In this document: piece by piece, positions 1 to 8,205 of the stretch
How positions within the stretch are numbered: position 1 is the stretch's first letter
Layout: the number at the start of each line of letters is the position of its first letter
Assembly (NCBI GenBank): GCA_023139715.1
Contig: JAGLNB010000055.1
Coordinates: forward strand, 1 to 14,693
Origin: Planctomycetota bacterium
GTDB taxonomy: Bacteria > Planctomycetota > Phycisphaerae > Sedimentisphaerales > Anaerobacaceae
DNA: 14,693 bases
Direction: 5' to 3'
Translations under genes and position numbers: made by a program
Notes under the pieces: model-generated
Database searches by the model: none
Told to the model about the DNA's origin: nothing
Seen by the model: the letters and a program-made list of their open reading frames with translations, nothing else

Positions 1-729
1 GGTCATTAGGCCGATATGCACCTGTGCGCCGTCGTTTTGAATATGTGTATATTTATTTTGCTTTGGTTTTATTGTGTTTTTTTTCTGCTGTTTTTTTTCT
101 CCGTATCCAAACAGCTTTTCCATCTGCTCGCAGACTGCTGCAAAATCGTATTTTCCCGCAACAGCAAAAATTGCCTGTGAAAGCTCGAATTTTTCTTTTA
201 TTATTTCGCCGGCTTTTTCAGCGGTCAGTGCATTTAATTCTTCGACATTTCCCAGAGCATTACGGCCGAGCGGGTCAGGATAAAACTCCTCTCGCAGTTT
301 GAGCATAACTTTACTTCTCGGGTCATCGTCAAGAGCGAGCACTCCATCGATTGCCGATTGCCTTGAAAGAGCAAACTGGTCTTTTTTCAGTTGCGGCCTG
401 CAAATAACATCTGCGTATAATTCTATTGCTTTTGCAAGATTGTCAGCGAGAAGTATTGCCCCTGGAATTATGTGCGCACTGCCAACCGAAGTTGCTCTAT
501 GCAAACCGAGCGAATCGAGTGCATCGTTTAATTGCCTGCTGTCATTTTTGCCGGCTCCCCTGAAAATCCAGTCAGCAATAATGCTTGAAGCTCCGCCGCA
601 TCCGTTTGGCAATTGAGCCGCTCCCGCCGGCAGAAAAATATCAAATGCAACAGACTGCACCTGCTCCATCGGCTCGCCGAGAACAACCATTCCATTTTTC
701 AAGATGTATTTGTCAAATTTTCCCATCAT
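1..729 (-). CDS. M16 (insulinase/pitrilysin) family protein lacking the zinc motif, C-terminus outside window
   Basis: The minus strand is open from an ATG pair at 729/726 to the window edge (243 codons seen), so the C-terminus is missing. The N-terminus (KYILKNGMVVLGEPM, residues 7-21) and the later PDPLGRNALGNVEELNALT segment (151-169) are typical of the first M16 domain. M16 proteins are normally zinc peptidases of about 400 residues or more, built from paired half-domains. The HxxEH zinc motif should lie just before the FxGT-like FRGA at 56-59, but S49, A52 and D53 sit at those three places. The protein is therefore probably a non-catalytic partner subunit; an active partner may lie beyond the window. 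The gene starts 63 bp after the smc stop codon on the same strand, so it is probably the last visible gene of that operon. No SD precedes the start. ATG729 was chosen because the M16 similarity begins just after it; an in-frame TTG at 774 is an alternative. Confidence 0.8.
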   Translation of the reverse strand, partial: MMGKFDKYILKNGMVVLGEPMEQVQSVAFDIFLPAGAAQLPNGCGGASSIIADWIFRGAGKNDSRQLNDALDSLGLHRATSVGSAHIIPGAILLADNLAKAIELYADVICRPQLKKDQFALSRQSAIDGVLALDDDPRSKVMLKLREEFYPDPLGRNALGNVEELNALTAEKAGEIIKEKFELSQAIFAVAGKYDFAAVCEQMEKLFGYGEKKQQKKNTIKPKQNKYTHIQNDGAQVHIGLMT

Positions 730-792
730 ATTTATTGCTACAGGCAGTATATCGTATTTAATTGTGGTTTCCAACAAACAATGAGCAGCGAT

Positions 793-3700
793 TTAAGCAA
801 CAGCAACTGTTTCCTGGTCTTCATCGATTTGGCTGAATCTGACTCCTATTTTCTTACTTACTCCCGCTGTTTGCATTGTTACTCCAAATAGTGCATCGGC
901 AATACTCATTGTGCGTTTTGAGTGCGTGATTATTATGAACTGCGAATCGGCCTGGAACTCGCGAATGAGCAGATTAAACCTTTCATTATTTGCCTCATCG
1001 AGAGCTGCATCAACTTCATCAAGGAAGCAGAACGGCGACGGCTTTGCCTTGAACACAGCAAACAAAAGAGCAAGTGCGGTCATAGTTCTTTCGCCACCAC
1101 TAAGCAGGGAAATACTTCTCGTTTCTTTTCCTGGCGGGCGAGCTATTATTTCAACACCCGCTTCGAGAATATCATCTGCCTCTTCGAGAATAACATCTGC
1201 TTTTCCTCCGCCGAATAGTTTTCTAAACAGCTGCTGGAAGTGGCCTCTGATTTCCTCAAAGGTTTGTGCGAATTTTTCTCTGCTTTGTTTGTTTAGCCGA
1301 TTGATTAATTGTTGAAGCTGATTTTTGCTTCCTGTCAAATCTTCAACCTGCGTACTCAAAAATTCATGCCGCTGCTCAAGCTGCGTCTGGCTTTCGATTG
1401 CGTCAAGATTAACATTGCCGAGCCGCTCAATTTTGGTTTTAAGGTCTGTTATTTCCTCTCGAACCTGGCTCCAGTCAACGTTATTTTCCTGATAATTTTC
1501 ATAAGATTTCGCAAGGTCGATTTGCAATTCTTCGCTGACTCTTTCAGTTAAGTCCTGAATTTTCACTTCGAGCTGGCTTAGTTCAATTTTCAACTGATTT
1601 ATATTCTGCTCGATTTCGTTTTGGTGTGTTCTTTTTTGCTCTGCTATTTCTTCTGCCTGTTTTTGTTCTTCTGAGAGATTTTCAATTTTTTCCCGCAGCA
1701 GCTGGCCGTTTTTCTGGCAATTTTCTTTTTCCACAAACAGCCCTGAAACATCTGCTTCACATTTCAGGATTCCATCAGCCGCTTTTTCAAGCTGACCAAT
1801 ACAATCTTGGATTTCTTCTTTCGCTGTTTTTTCAGCTATCTGATTTTCCCGCATTTGATTTTGTAAATGTTCGAGCGTTTGTTTTAGCGATTTATCCTGC
1901 TCTGCGATTTGGCCGATTGCGACTCTCAAATCGGAAACTTTATCCATCAGTGTGGTACGCTGTTCTTTCTGTTCGCTGCATTTACTCTGCAGCTGAGCGA
2001 TTCGAGCCGAGCGCTGACTGTTTACAGTTTCGAGCTCCTGCAGTTTTTGTTTTGAATCGTATTCTTTTTTTACCGATTGCTCGATTTGCGATTCAAGCTG
2101 GTCGATTTCACTAATGAGCAGCGGCTGTTCCTGCCTTAGCCGTTTTATTTCCTGCTCACAAACCGCTATTTTCGAGCCGACCTGCATTTTTTCTGTGCTG
2201 GCCTCGTAAATTGCAGTTCTCAATTCCTTGCACAATTTTTCGAGATGCTCATTTTCCTCAGTGTCGTGTTCAATTTGCGATTCAGCCATAGCTATTTCAG
2301 ATGTAATGTCGGAAATGCTTTCCTGCAGCTGCCTGACCCTGCTCTTTCTTGAGATTAAGCCGGTCGAGATTCCAAGCTGCCCGACCTTCACCATTGCAGC
2401 GGAATTGTAAACCTCGCCTTTGAGCGTTACGAATTCATAATCAGCTCCAAGTTCATCCGAAATTTTCATAGCCGCATCGATTGAATCCACAACAATGGTT
2501 TTTCCCAGCAAATGCCAAACGAGCGGAGCATATTCGCTTTTGTATTTTACAAATTCAACGATTCGCCCTTTTACTCCGTCGAATTTTGACAAATCCTTAT
2601 TGTCTTCAAACGGCTTGATTTTGTCGGCGCAGATGAAATTCACTCTTGCGTTTAGTTTTTCGATTTGGCTTATTTCAGATGTCATTTGATTCGTATCATC
2701 AACAATCAGCGCATCTGTTTTTCCTTCCAACACAGCTTCGACGGCATTTGCATATTCAGCGTCAGCGTCAACAACATCAGCAAGCATCGCTTTTACGTAT
2801 GCAAATTTTCCATCCTGCGATTGCCGGCTTTCCAAAATACTCCTGACTGCATTATTTAATCCTTCTTTTTTCAGTTCCATTTCGGTCAGCAGAGCCATTT
2901 CACTGCTAAGTGCGCTTCTCGCTTCTTTGCTGCGTGAAAGTTCGCTATTTCGATTTGCAATTGAGGCATTTATTTCTTCTGACTTTTTATGTTTTGTGTC
3001 CAGATTTTCCTGTAGCTGGCCGAGTACTTTTTCAACATCAAGTAAACGATTACTTTGCTGCGTTTTTTCGGTTAGAATTTTTTCGAGCTGCGATTTTGTA
3101 TCATCTGCTCGACTGGCCAGGCGGTCTTTCTGACTTGAAAGATTTGTTCGGTAAACTGAAATGCTCTGCACTTCGTTGTGCAGTTGAGCGGTCATTCTGA
3201 CAATATCTATAATTCCAGATTTTTCATCTTCGAGGTCGGCTTCCAATTGCACGCATTCTTTATTTACCATTCGCAGCGTTTGCTGAATTTCGTCAGCCGA
3301 TTCTTTTTTTTCTGCAAGCTGCCTCTGACAATTCGACTGCTCATTTTCGCAGCGAGCCGCATCTTTTGCTATTACGTTTTTTTGTTCCTGCAGCTGATTG
3401 GTTTTGCTCTCAGCTCTTGTGCGATTTAGCCCAAGCTCTTCGATTCTTGTCCGCAGAAATTCGATTTGCTGCAACTGCTGCTCGATTTTTCCCTGCACAG
3501 CGACAAGTTGGTTTGAGTTTAAGTTGAATTCTTTTTCCGCTTCGGCCTTTTTTTGGAGCAACTCACTTGCGAGTGCATTATTTTTTGCGGCCTGAGCTGC
3601 AATTTCAGCAAAGGAATTTTCAAACGTTTTTAGCTTTCCAGTTTTACTTTCGCTTTGGGTGCGATTTTTTGCATATTCAGTAAGGTAGTAATTTGCCTGC

Positions 3701-4386
3701 AGTTCTTTCAGCCGCTCGCTGTATTTCAAATAGTTCCTTGCTTTTCCGGCCTGGAGTTTAACGCTTCTTAGATTTTTTTCAACTTCACTGACAATGTCAG
3801 CCAGCCGCAAAAGATTCTGCTCGGTTCGGTCGAGTTTTCTAAGAGCTTCGTTTTTATGTGCTTTGTATTTACTTATTCCAGCTGCTTCTTCAAAGATACT
3901 TCTTCTGTCTGACTTGGACGCATTTAATAGCTGCTCGACCTGTCCCTGCTCGATGATTGAATACGCTTTTGTACTGACCCCCGTATCCATAAAGAGTTCG
4001 CGAATATCTTTTAGACGGCAGGGCTTATTATTGATTAAGCAATCACTTGTTCCGTCTTTTGAGATTCGTCTTGTAATCTGGATTTCATCGGATTCGATTT
4101 GCACATTTCCAGCGGTAATTTTTCCGGGATTTGAGAAGAACAAACTAACTTCAGCCGAACCGATTGCTTTTCTGCTGCTGCTTCCACTGAATATCACATC
4201 CGTCAGGTGGCCGCTTCGCAAACTTTTCATTCTCTGCTCGCCGAGCACCCACTTAACCGCATCAACGGTATTACTTTTTCCGCAGCCGTTTGGCCCGACT
4301 ATAGCTGTTATTTGTGAATCGAAATTGAATTCCGTTTTGTCAGCAAAACTTTTAAATCCGTTAAGAACTATTTTTTCAAGTCGCAT
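793..4386 (-). CDS. smc: Chromosome segregation/condensin ATPase SMC
   Basis: This encodes a complete 1197-residue SMC, the usual length for bacterial members. SMC forms a rod-shaped ATPase dimer that, with ScpA and ScpB, loops and organises the chromosome for segregation. The order of parts is clear. The N-terminal ATPase half has Walker A GPNGCGKS at 31-38. A long charged coiled coil follows to about 500, then the hinge at roughly 525-680 (ending in the TLKGEVYNSAAM region), then the returning coil. The C-terminal half has the signature LSGGER at 1095-1100, Walker B FCFLDEVDAALDEAN with D1123 and E1124, and the switch histidine in THS (H1155). All catalytic residues are present. The gene lies 117 bp downstream of the FlgI-like lipoprotein gene and 63 bp upstream of the M16-like gene, and no convincing promoter is seen in front of it, so it is probably co-transcribed. 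The ATG has only a weak purine stretch (AAAGAG) upstream. scpA and scpB are not in the window. Confidence 0.97.
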   Translation of the reverse strand: MRLEKIVLNGFKSFADKTEFNFDSQITAIVGPNGCGKSNTVDAVKWVLGEQRMKSLRSGHLTDVIFSGSSSRKAIGSAEVSLFFSNPGKITAGNVQIESDEIQITRRISKDGTSDCLINNKPCRLKDIRELFMDTGVSTKAYSIIEQGQVEQLLNASKSDRRSIFEEAAGISKYKAHKNEALRKLDRTEQNLLRLADIVSEVEKNLRSVKLQAGKARNYLKYSERLKELQANYYLTEYAKNRTQSESKTGKLKTFENSFAEIAAQAAKNNALASELLQKKAEAEKEFNLNSNQLVAVQGKIEQQLQQIEFLRTRIEELGLNRTRAESKTNQLQEQKNVIAKDAARCENEQSNCQRQLAEKKESADEIQQTLRMVNKECVQLEADLEDEKSGIIDIVRMTAQLHNEVQSISVYRTNLSSQKDRLASRADDTKSQLEKILTEKTQQSNRLLDVEKVLGQLQENLDTKHKKSEEINASIANRNSELSRSKEARSALSSEMALLTEMELKKEGLNNAVRSILESRQSQDGKFAYVKAMLADVVDADAEYANAVEAVLEGKTDALIVDDTNQMTSEISQIEKLNARVNFICADKIKPFEDNKDLSKFDGVKGRIVEFVKYKSEYAPLVWHLLGKTIVVDSIDAAMKISDELGADYEFVTLKGEVYNSAAMVKVGQLGISTGLISRKSRVRQLQESISDITSEIAMAESQIEHDTEENEHLEKLCKELRTAIYEASTEKMQVGSKIAVCEQEIKRLRQEQPLLISEIDQLESQIEQSVKKEYDSKQKLQELETVNSQRSARIAQLQSKCSEQKEQRTTLMDKVSDLRVAIGQIAEQDKSLKQTLEHLQNQMRENQIAEKTAKEEIQDCIGQLEKAADGILKCEADVSGLFVEKENCQKNGQLLREKIENLSEEQKQAEEIAEQKRTHQNEIEQNINQLKIELSQLEVKIQDLTERVSEELQIDLAKSYENYQENNVDWSQVREEITDLKTKIERLGNVNLDAIESQTQLEQRHEFLSTQVEDLTGSKNQLQQLINRLNKQSREKFAQTFEEIRGHFQQLFRKLFGGGKADVILEEADDILEAGVEIIARPPGKETRSISLLSGGERTMTALALLFAVFKAKPSPFCFLDEVDAALDEANNERFNLLIREFQADSQFIIITHSKRTMSIADALFGVTMQTAGVSKKIGVRFSQIDEDQETVAVA

Positions 4387-4503
4387 ATATTATATCTCTT
4401 TGTAGATGAGTTAGTTTGCAATTAGTAGAAACGTGAAAGCGTGTCCTTCTCCTCATCCACTCATTAAAACCCACGCATTCGGTTATTATCGGCTCACAGC
4501 TTG

Positions 4504-6126
4504 TCATCTCTTGACAATTAAGTCGATTTCAGACAGCGGTCCGAGCTTGAATTCGGCCTGCACGGCACCTTTTTCGCACATTTGCTTCAAAATAGCTATC
4601 ACATCATCGTAAGTAACGCCCAAACCTCCATTTCCGATTTGTTTTGCTTCGAGAGGTTCCTGGCACAACTTTCTTATAAGGTCGCTGATTTCAAAAGAGC
4701 TTTTCGCCTGAGCGACCACATTTTGTTTTGTTGGATGCTTTCTTATAATTGAGATGTAATTTTGACCTTGCGGGGCGTTTATGGTTATATTTCCATCCGG
4801 CGATTGCACAAAAACATCATCTCTGCAATAAAGCGGCGCACCAAACAGAACTATCTTTGGCCGCTGACTTCTCGCAGCGAAAATCATTTTATTCCTGCCC
4901 GCTGCAACTTGTTCAAGAGAGAAACTCCTCGCTATTACTTCTTCTTTAATAGCAATGTCATTTAGTTTTCGCAGCTGCTCGTAGCCGGCCAGAACCACAT
5001 TGAAGTTGTCATCATTGAGCAGATTTCTTGCCATCGCAACAGCATCATTTTTCTTCGCTGCCTCACCAATCGCTTCAATTGCTCCCATTCGATACACTGA
5101 ATTTTTATCAGCTGCGATTTCTCTCAGAGTATCAAGTCCCCTATCATCTCCGAGATTCAGCATACACCTTGCTGCATGAAACCGAATCTGTTCGCTTGAC
5201 GAATTCAGTAAAGCAGAAAGTTTTTCTGTACTTTTTTTTCCTATCGCTTCAAGTGCCGTTTCGCTTTGTTTTTTATATGGCTCAGTTGCCATTTTCCGAA
5301 CGAACCAGCTTATTCTTTCCTGCGTTTGCAGCGGCGATTCAGTTAGATAAGTTGCTTTTACAATCTCGATAAACTTTTGTTTTTTTCCTTTATATTTTTG
5401 CGGCACTTTCAATTCGATTTGGCTCTCCGAAACTGCATTTGCCATTTCGGTTCCAAAGAGTTCATTGAGGCGATTTCTTATTGCGCTGGATATTTTGAAA
5501 TTTGGTTTTCTAAGTACGAGTTTTATTTTATATTCTTCGAGCACTCTTGCTCCGCCGAGAATGTATCCGGTTTTTGGATTGACATTTTCCTGGCCGAGTT
5601 CATTTATAAAAACAGGGCCAGCTGCATCGGCGAGTATTCTCGTTGTTATTGTAAAAGTTCCAGGCGATTTAAGATTAGCTCCGTAGAGCCATCCGCCTTT
5701 TATTGATGTAGTTTGCGTTCCTGAAAGGGCTGTTATTTTAACATCGAATCTCTGATTTTTTTCACCTGTAGTCGGCATTAGCCCCTGAACAATTACGACC
5801 GCTGTATTTTTGCTTGTGATGAATTTTTCAATATTCAAATCCTGTTGTTTTGAGAGCAAATATCCCTGTAGATACGCCCTTACCTGCGGCGGGCATTGCC
5901 CTGAACCGGTTCCATCGAGACCGCCTACGATGCTATAGCCCTCAACTGGAATTACGGTTGGCGAAAACACTTCGACCAGTGAGCCGATTGTTGTATCTTT
6001 GGTTATGTTTGTTTGTGGAATTATGATTTTGACATTTGGCGGCTGTTTTTCAGCGCAGCCAATGCCGAGCAGCCCAATAGCGAGGGTCGCTATTATGTAC
6101 GCAAATTTTCTCCGCCGTTTATTCAT
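4504..6126 (-). CDS. FlgI-like (flagellar P-ring-type) lipoprotein with HEAT repeats
   Basis: This encodes 540 residues. A basic N-terminus is followed by a hydrophobic stretch (9-23) ending at C24 (LGIGC), a likely though not perfect lipobox, which suggests an exported lipid-anchored protein. Residues about 60-210 resemble the N-terminal part of FlgI. They include VEGYSIVGGLDGTGSG (61-76), the KNTAVVIVQGLMP segment (106-118) and GEKNQRFDVKITAL followed by SIKGGWLYGANL (121-152). Real FlgI builds the periplasmic P-ring and is about 350-380 residues. Here, instead of the standard C-terminal half, helical units of HEAT type occupy roughly 287-390, with a further globular segment after about 430. 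No flagellar gene is nearby, so a structural flagellar role is doubtful. A scaffold or assembly role at the envelope is an inference. It is the first gene of the unit leading into smc, with a promoter about 50 bp upstream of the start. Confidence 0.78.
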   Translation of the reverse strand: MNKRRRKFAYIIATLAIGLLGIGCAEKQPPNVKIIIPQTNITKDTTIGSLVEVFSPTVIPVEGYSIVGGLDGTGSGQCPPQVRAYLQGYLLSKQQDLNIEKFITSKNTAVVIVQGLMPTTGEKNQRFDVKITALSGTQTTSIKGGWLYGANLKSPGTFTITTRILADAAGPVFINELGQENVNPKTGYILGGARVLEEYKIKLVLRKPNFKISSAIRNRLNELFGTEMANAVSESQIELKVPQKYKGKKQKFIEIVKATYLTESPLQTQERISWFVRKMATEPYKKQSETALEAIGKKSTEKLSALLNSSSEQIRFHAARCMLNLGDDRGLDTLREIAADKNSVYRMGAIEAIGEAAKKNDAVAMARNLLNDDNFNVVLAGYEQLRKLNDIAIKEEVIARSFSLEQVAAGRNKMIFAARSQRPKIVLFGAPLYCRDDVFVQSPDGNITINAPQGQNYISIIRKHPTKQNVVAQAKSSFEISDLIRKLCQEPLEAKQIGNGGLGVTYDDVIAILKQMCEKGAVQAEFKLGPLSEIDLIVKR

Positions 6127-6155
6127 TTTGGACAGTTCTAAAAAGTCTTGAAAAC

Positions 6156-6168
6156 CATCGCTGCGATG
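6156..6168. repeat. Perfect 6+6 bp palindrome in the leader of the FlgI-like gene
   Basis: CATCGC-T-GCGATG lies between the predicted minus-strand transcription start (about 6175) and the start codon at 6126. As RNA it could fold as a 5-bp stem with a CUG loop. As DNA it could be an operator half-site pair placed to block transcription. Neither role can be decided from the sequence. Confidence 0.45.
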
Positions 6169-6181
6169 CGATTATTGGCAG

Positions 6182-6210
6182 ATATTATGCTTTTAGCCCC
6201 TTTTCGTCAA
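6182..6210 (-). promoter_or_regulatory. Sigma-70-type promoter of the FlgI-like/smc operon
   Basis: On the minus strand, TTGACG (6210-6205) is separated by exactly 17 bp from TAATAT (6187-6182). Both are one or two bases from consensus. The predicted start near 6175 leaves a leader of about 50 nt before the ATG at 6126, which has no SD. It is the only strong promoter found upstream of the three-gene unit. Confidence 0.7.
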
Positions 6211-6239
6211 GTTTAATCTGCCTTTACCCCCTTCCAGCA

Positions 6240-6268
6240 TTGACACTCTACCCCCTGCTCGCTAAACT
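6240..6268 (+). promoter_or_regulatory. Sigma-70-type promoter of the HEPN gene
   Basis: A perfect TTGACA (6240-6245) is followed after 17 bp by TAAACT (6263-6268, four of six matches). The predicted start near 6275 gives a leader of about 30 nt that contains a weak SD-like TAGGG some 9 nt before the ATG at 6307. Its -35 lies 29 bp from the -35 of the oppositely directed promoter, so the two genes share one compact control region. Confidence 0.55.
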
Positions 6269-6306
6269 AACGAAGATTGTTACTATATTGAGTAGGGTTA
6301 TTTCAC

Positions 6307-6801
6307 ATGAAAAAATTAAAATCAGAAAAAAAGTCCAAGCCTAAACGCAAGCCGTACTCGGAGGCCAAGAGTGATGAAAGGGTCGAAAGAAACTGGAAAA
6401 AAACTCATGGTCTTTTCACTCGTGGAGAATATTCTGTTGCAGTAATACGTTGTGGCACGTGTATAGAACTATCTGTTAATTTCGCAGTACGCCAAGAACT
6501 CGTTGTTAAACGTGAGCTACCATTGTCATTCGTAGATAAGTTATTGAAAAATGCAAATGGTCTTCGTAACAAGTACCTCAATATATTCTTACCAATTATG
6601 GCAGAACATGAAAAATACTACAAGTTAACTAAACTCTGGAAAAATAATATCATCGCGATTAACAAACAAAGAAATGCAATCGTACATAGCGGAGAATTTA
6701 GATCTAATTCGGCAGCACTCAAAGTTATGAAAAAAACATATGAGGCATTAGAAACAATTATAAGTTTCTATGAACATAATTCTGAATTCAAGAGGATTTA
6801 G
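6307..6801 (+). CDS. HEPN-domain protein, putative RNase or toxin-like
   Basis: This encodes 164 residues. The first 30 are strongly basic and charged; the rest is a compact helical protein. Residues 122-127 read RNAIVH, an exact Rx4H motif of the HEPN superfamily, in which paired R and H residues of a dimer form a metal-independent RNase site. An upstream acidic residue in GTCIELSVNF (E54) fits the usual HEPN pattern. HEPN proteins occur in toxin-antitoxin, CRISPR and abortive-infection systems, but some members do not cleave RNA. No nucleotidyltransferase (MNT) antitoxin partner is encoded next to it, so it appears to stand alone. It sits between housekeeping genes on the opposite strand, has its own promoter, and is visibly richer in A+T codons than the flanking operon, which suggests acquisition. 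No detailed family assignment is possible here. Confidence 0.75.
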   Translation: MKKLKSEKKSKPKRKPYSEAKSDERVERNWKKTHGLFTRGEYSVAVIRCGTCIELSVNFAVRQELVVKRELPLSFVDKLLKNANGLRNKYLNIFLPIMAEHEKYYKLTKLWKNNIIAINKQRNAIVHSGEFRSNSAALKVMKKTYEALETIISFYEHNSEFKRI

Positions 6802-6854
6802 CCAGACTGCGTTGCCAACTCAATCTTAAAAACAACAAATGACAAACAAAAAAA

Positions 6855-7667
6855 TTACTTTAATATTTTCAATAATTCGGGATGGACTTTTTTATTGGCA
6901 GCGAGCGCTTCCAACGGCTCGCCATTATAACTTTCCAAATCAAACGGGAAAATTTTCCTGCCGGCAAAATTAGTAACTTTCGCTCCCGCACATTCGGCAA
7001 TCAAAGCTCCGGCTGCAATATCCCAAATCTTCGGACAAGTGGCAATCGTAGCAGCCAATCCGCCCGAAGCGACATACGCAAGCTGCAATGCAGTACTGCC
7101 CATATTTCGACACTTACTAATCTGCATAATTTTGTCAACCCAGCCCGGCACGCCCTTGTCAAAACAGCTGTCCATTCCAACGCCTGCAAACAAACTTAAT
7201 TTTTCATCACCCGATTCAATCCTGCGGCCGTTTAATTGTGCATCACCGCCAGAAACAGCAGTAAATATAGAATCAGTAGCCGGATTAAAAATCACGCCAA
7301 CGAGCGGCTCGCCTTTGTAAACCACCGCAATACTCACACAAAAAAACAAAAGCTTATGTGCAAAATTATTTGTGCCGTCGATGGGGTCAATCACCCACCA
7401 GAATTTTTCATCGCCGCGCGGCAATTGCTTAAAAAGTTTTCCATCCGCACCTTCTTCGGCAATAAAGCCGTGGTCGGGAAAACGGCTCTTGACCGTATCA
7501 ATAATAATTTTCTGACACATCACGTCGGCTTGTGTTGCAATTTCATTACCGTTTTTGATTGTGATTTTTACCGAATCAATTTCTTCGATTGCCTTTTGGC
7601 CGGCCAGCCGAGCTGCAACAACAGCCGCTTCCAGCATTTCACTTAAATCTCTTTGCTCCAAATCCAT
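6855..7667 (-). CDS. Inositol-monophosphatase family phosphatase
   Basis: This encodes 270 residues, the usual size for the family, whose members hydrolyse small phosphate esters (inositol phosphate, PAP, histidinol phosphate and others) with Mg2+. The metal site is intact. EE at 71-72 lies in FIAEEGADG, WVIDPIDGTNNF at 91-102 supplies D94 and D97, and IWDIAAGALIAECAG at 214-228 supplies D216. The N-terminal KNGNEIATQADVMCQK segment is also standard. The exact substrate cannot be read from the sequence; a SuhB-like inositol-1-monophosphatase is the default. The frame can be extended to a GTG at 7697. I chose ATG7667 because GAAAGG lies 6-7 nt upstream, a good SD, and because family similarity starts shortly after it. 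It converges with the HEPN gene and diverges from the DUF2752 gene. Confidence 0.93.
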   Translation of the reverse strand: MDLEQRDLSEMLEAAVVAARLAGQKAIEEIDSVKITIKNGNEIATQADVMCQKIIIDTVKSRFPDHGFIAEEGADGKLFKQLPRGDEKFWWVIDPIDGTNNFAHKLLFFCVSIAVVYKGEPLVGVIFNPATDSIFTAVSGGDAQLNGRRIESGDEKLSLFAGVGMDSCFDKGVPGWVDKIMQISKCRNMGSTALQLAYVASGGLAATIATCPKIWDIAAGALIAECAGAKVTNFAGRKIFPFDLESYNGEPLEALAANKKVHPELLKILK

Positions 7668-7690
7668 TTTTTGCCTTTCATTACCATAGC

Positions 7691-7719
7691 TTGACACAAT
7701 TGGTAAACCGCTTTATTGT
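7691..7719 (+). promoter_or_regulatory. Sigma-70-type promoter of the DUF2752/lipoprotein unit
   Basis: TTGACA (7691-7696) is followed after 17 bp by TATTGT (7714-7719). Transcription would start around 7726, only a few bases before the ATG at 7729, so the message would be almost leaderless. That fits the absence of an SD in front of this ATG. If translation starts further in, the leader would be longer. Confidence 0.6.
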
Positions 7720-7728
7720 AATCGGATT

Positions 7729-8205
7729 ATGAATCAAGGCCAACAGCTAAATAATGGTAAGTTTTTTGTGCGAGTGCCAATTCGCCAGCGATTTATTGCA
7801 AGCGGAATTTTCATTGCAATAGCAGCTGTATTTGTTTTGTTTTTTTTCGCAGCTGACGGCAAAATCAATTTGGACAAATGGCTGACTCCCTGCGGTTTTA
7901 AGCAGAGACACAATCTGCCCTGCCCGACCTGCGGATTTACAGCTGCTGCGCTGGCTTTTGCCAAAGGTGAGATTTTCAAGGCGTTTTACATTCAGCCGGC
8001 TGCCGCTTTATTTTATAGTTTCGCTGCAATTGGCGCAATTGGCGCTTTGTTTACAGCTGTTTTCGGATTATACTTAAAATCGCTGAAGCGGCTTTGCGAA
8101 AAGGTTAAAACTCGCTATGTAATTATTGCCATTGCAATTATTATCGCCGCCGGTTGGGCAGTAAGTCTGCTTAGGGCAATTAATTTCAATAACGGAAAAT
8201 TATAA
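7729..8205 (+). CDS. DUF2752 family membrane protein
   Basis: This encodes 158 residues with three hydrophobic segments (about 22-41, 84-114 and 129-149), so it is an integral membrane protein. After the first segment, LTPCGFKQRHNLPCPTCGFTAA (52-73) matches the cysteine pattern that defines DUF2752 (CPxCGxT; C65 and C68). The function of the family is not established; it is common in Bacteroidetes, planctomycetes and actinobacteria. The stop codon overlaps the next start in the string TAATG (8203-8207), so the lipoprotein gene is probably translationally coupled to it. A near-consensus promoter sits just upstream and there is no SD, so the exact start is less certain than the frame. Confidence 0.82.
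   Translation: MNQGQQLNNGKFFVRVPIRQRFIASGIFIAIAAVFVLFFFAADGKINLDKWLTPCGFKQRHNLPCPTCGFTAAALAFAKGEIFKAFYIQPAAALFYSFAAIGAIGALFTAVFGLYLKSLKRLCEKVKTRYVIIAIAIIIAAGWAVSLLRAINFNNGKL

Noticed and set aside
911..4405. Many plus-strand open frames opposite smc, some up to 203 codons
   Set aside because: They lie antisense to an intact, motif-complete smc gene and have low-complexity shadow-like translations with no recognisable domains.
4387..4410. TATAAT directly before the smc ATG as a promoter
   Set aside because: It is only 3 bp from the start codon and the nearest TTG-type -35 (TTGCAA) is about 21 bp away, so it is unlikely to be used.
4454..4464. CATCCACTCAT shared with 9397-9407
   Set aside because: An 11-base match in a 14.7-kb window can arise by chance and neither copy has supporting structure.
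7668..7697. GTG start at 7697 for the phosphatase gene
   Set aside because: ATG7667 has a good SD (GAAAGG) and fits the family N-terminus; the extension also overlaps the divergent promoter's -35.
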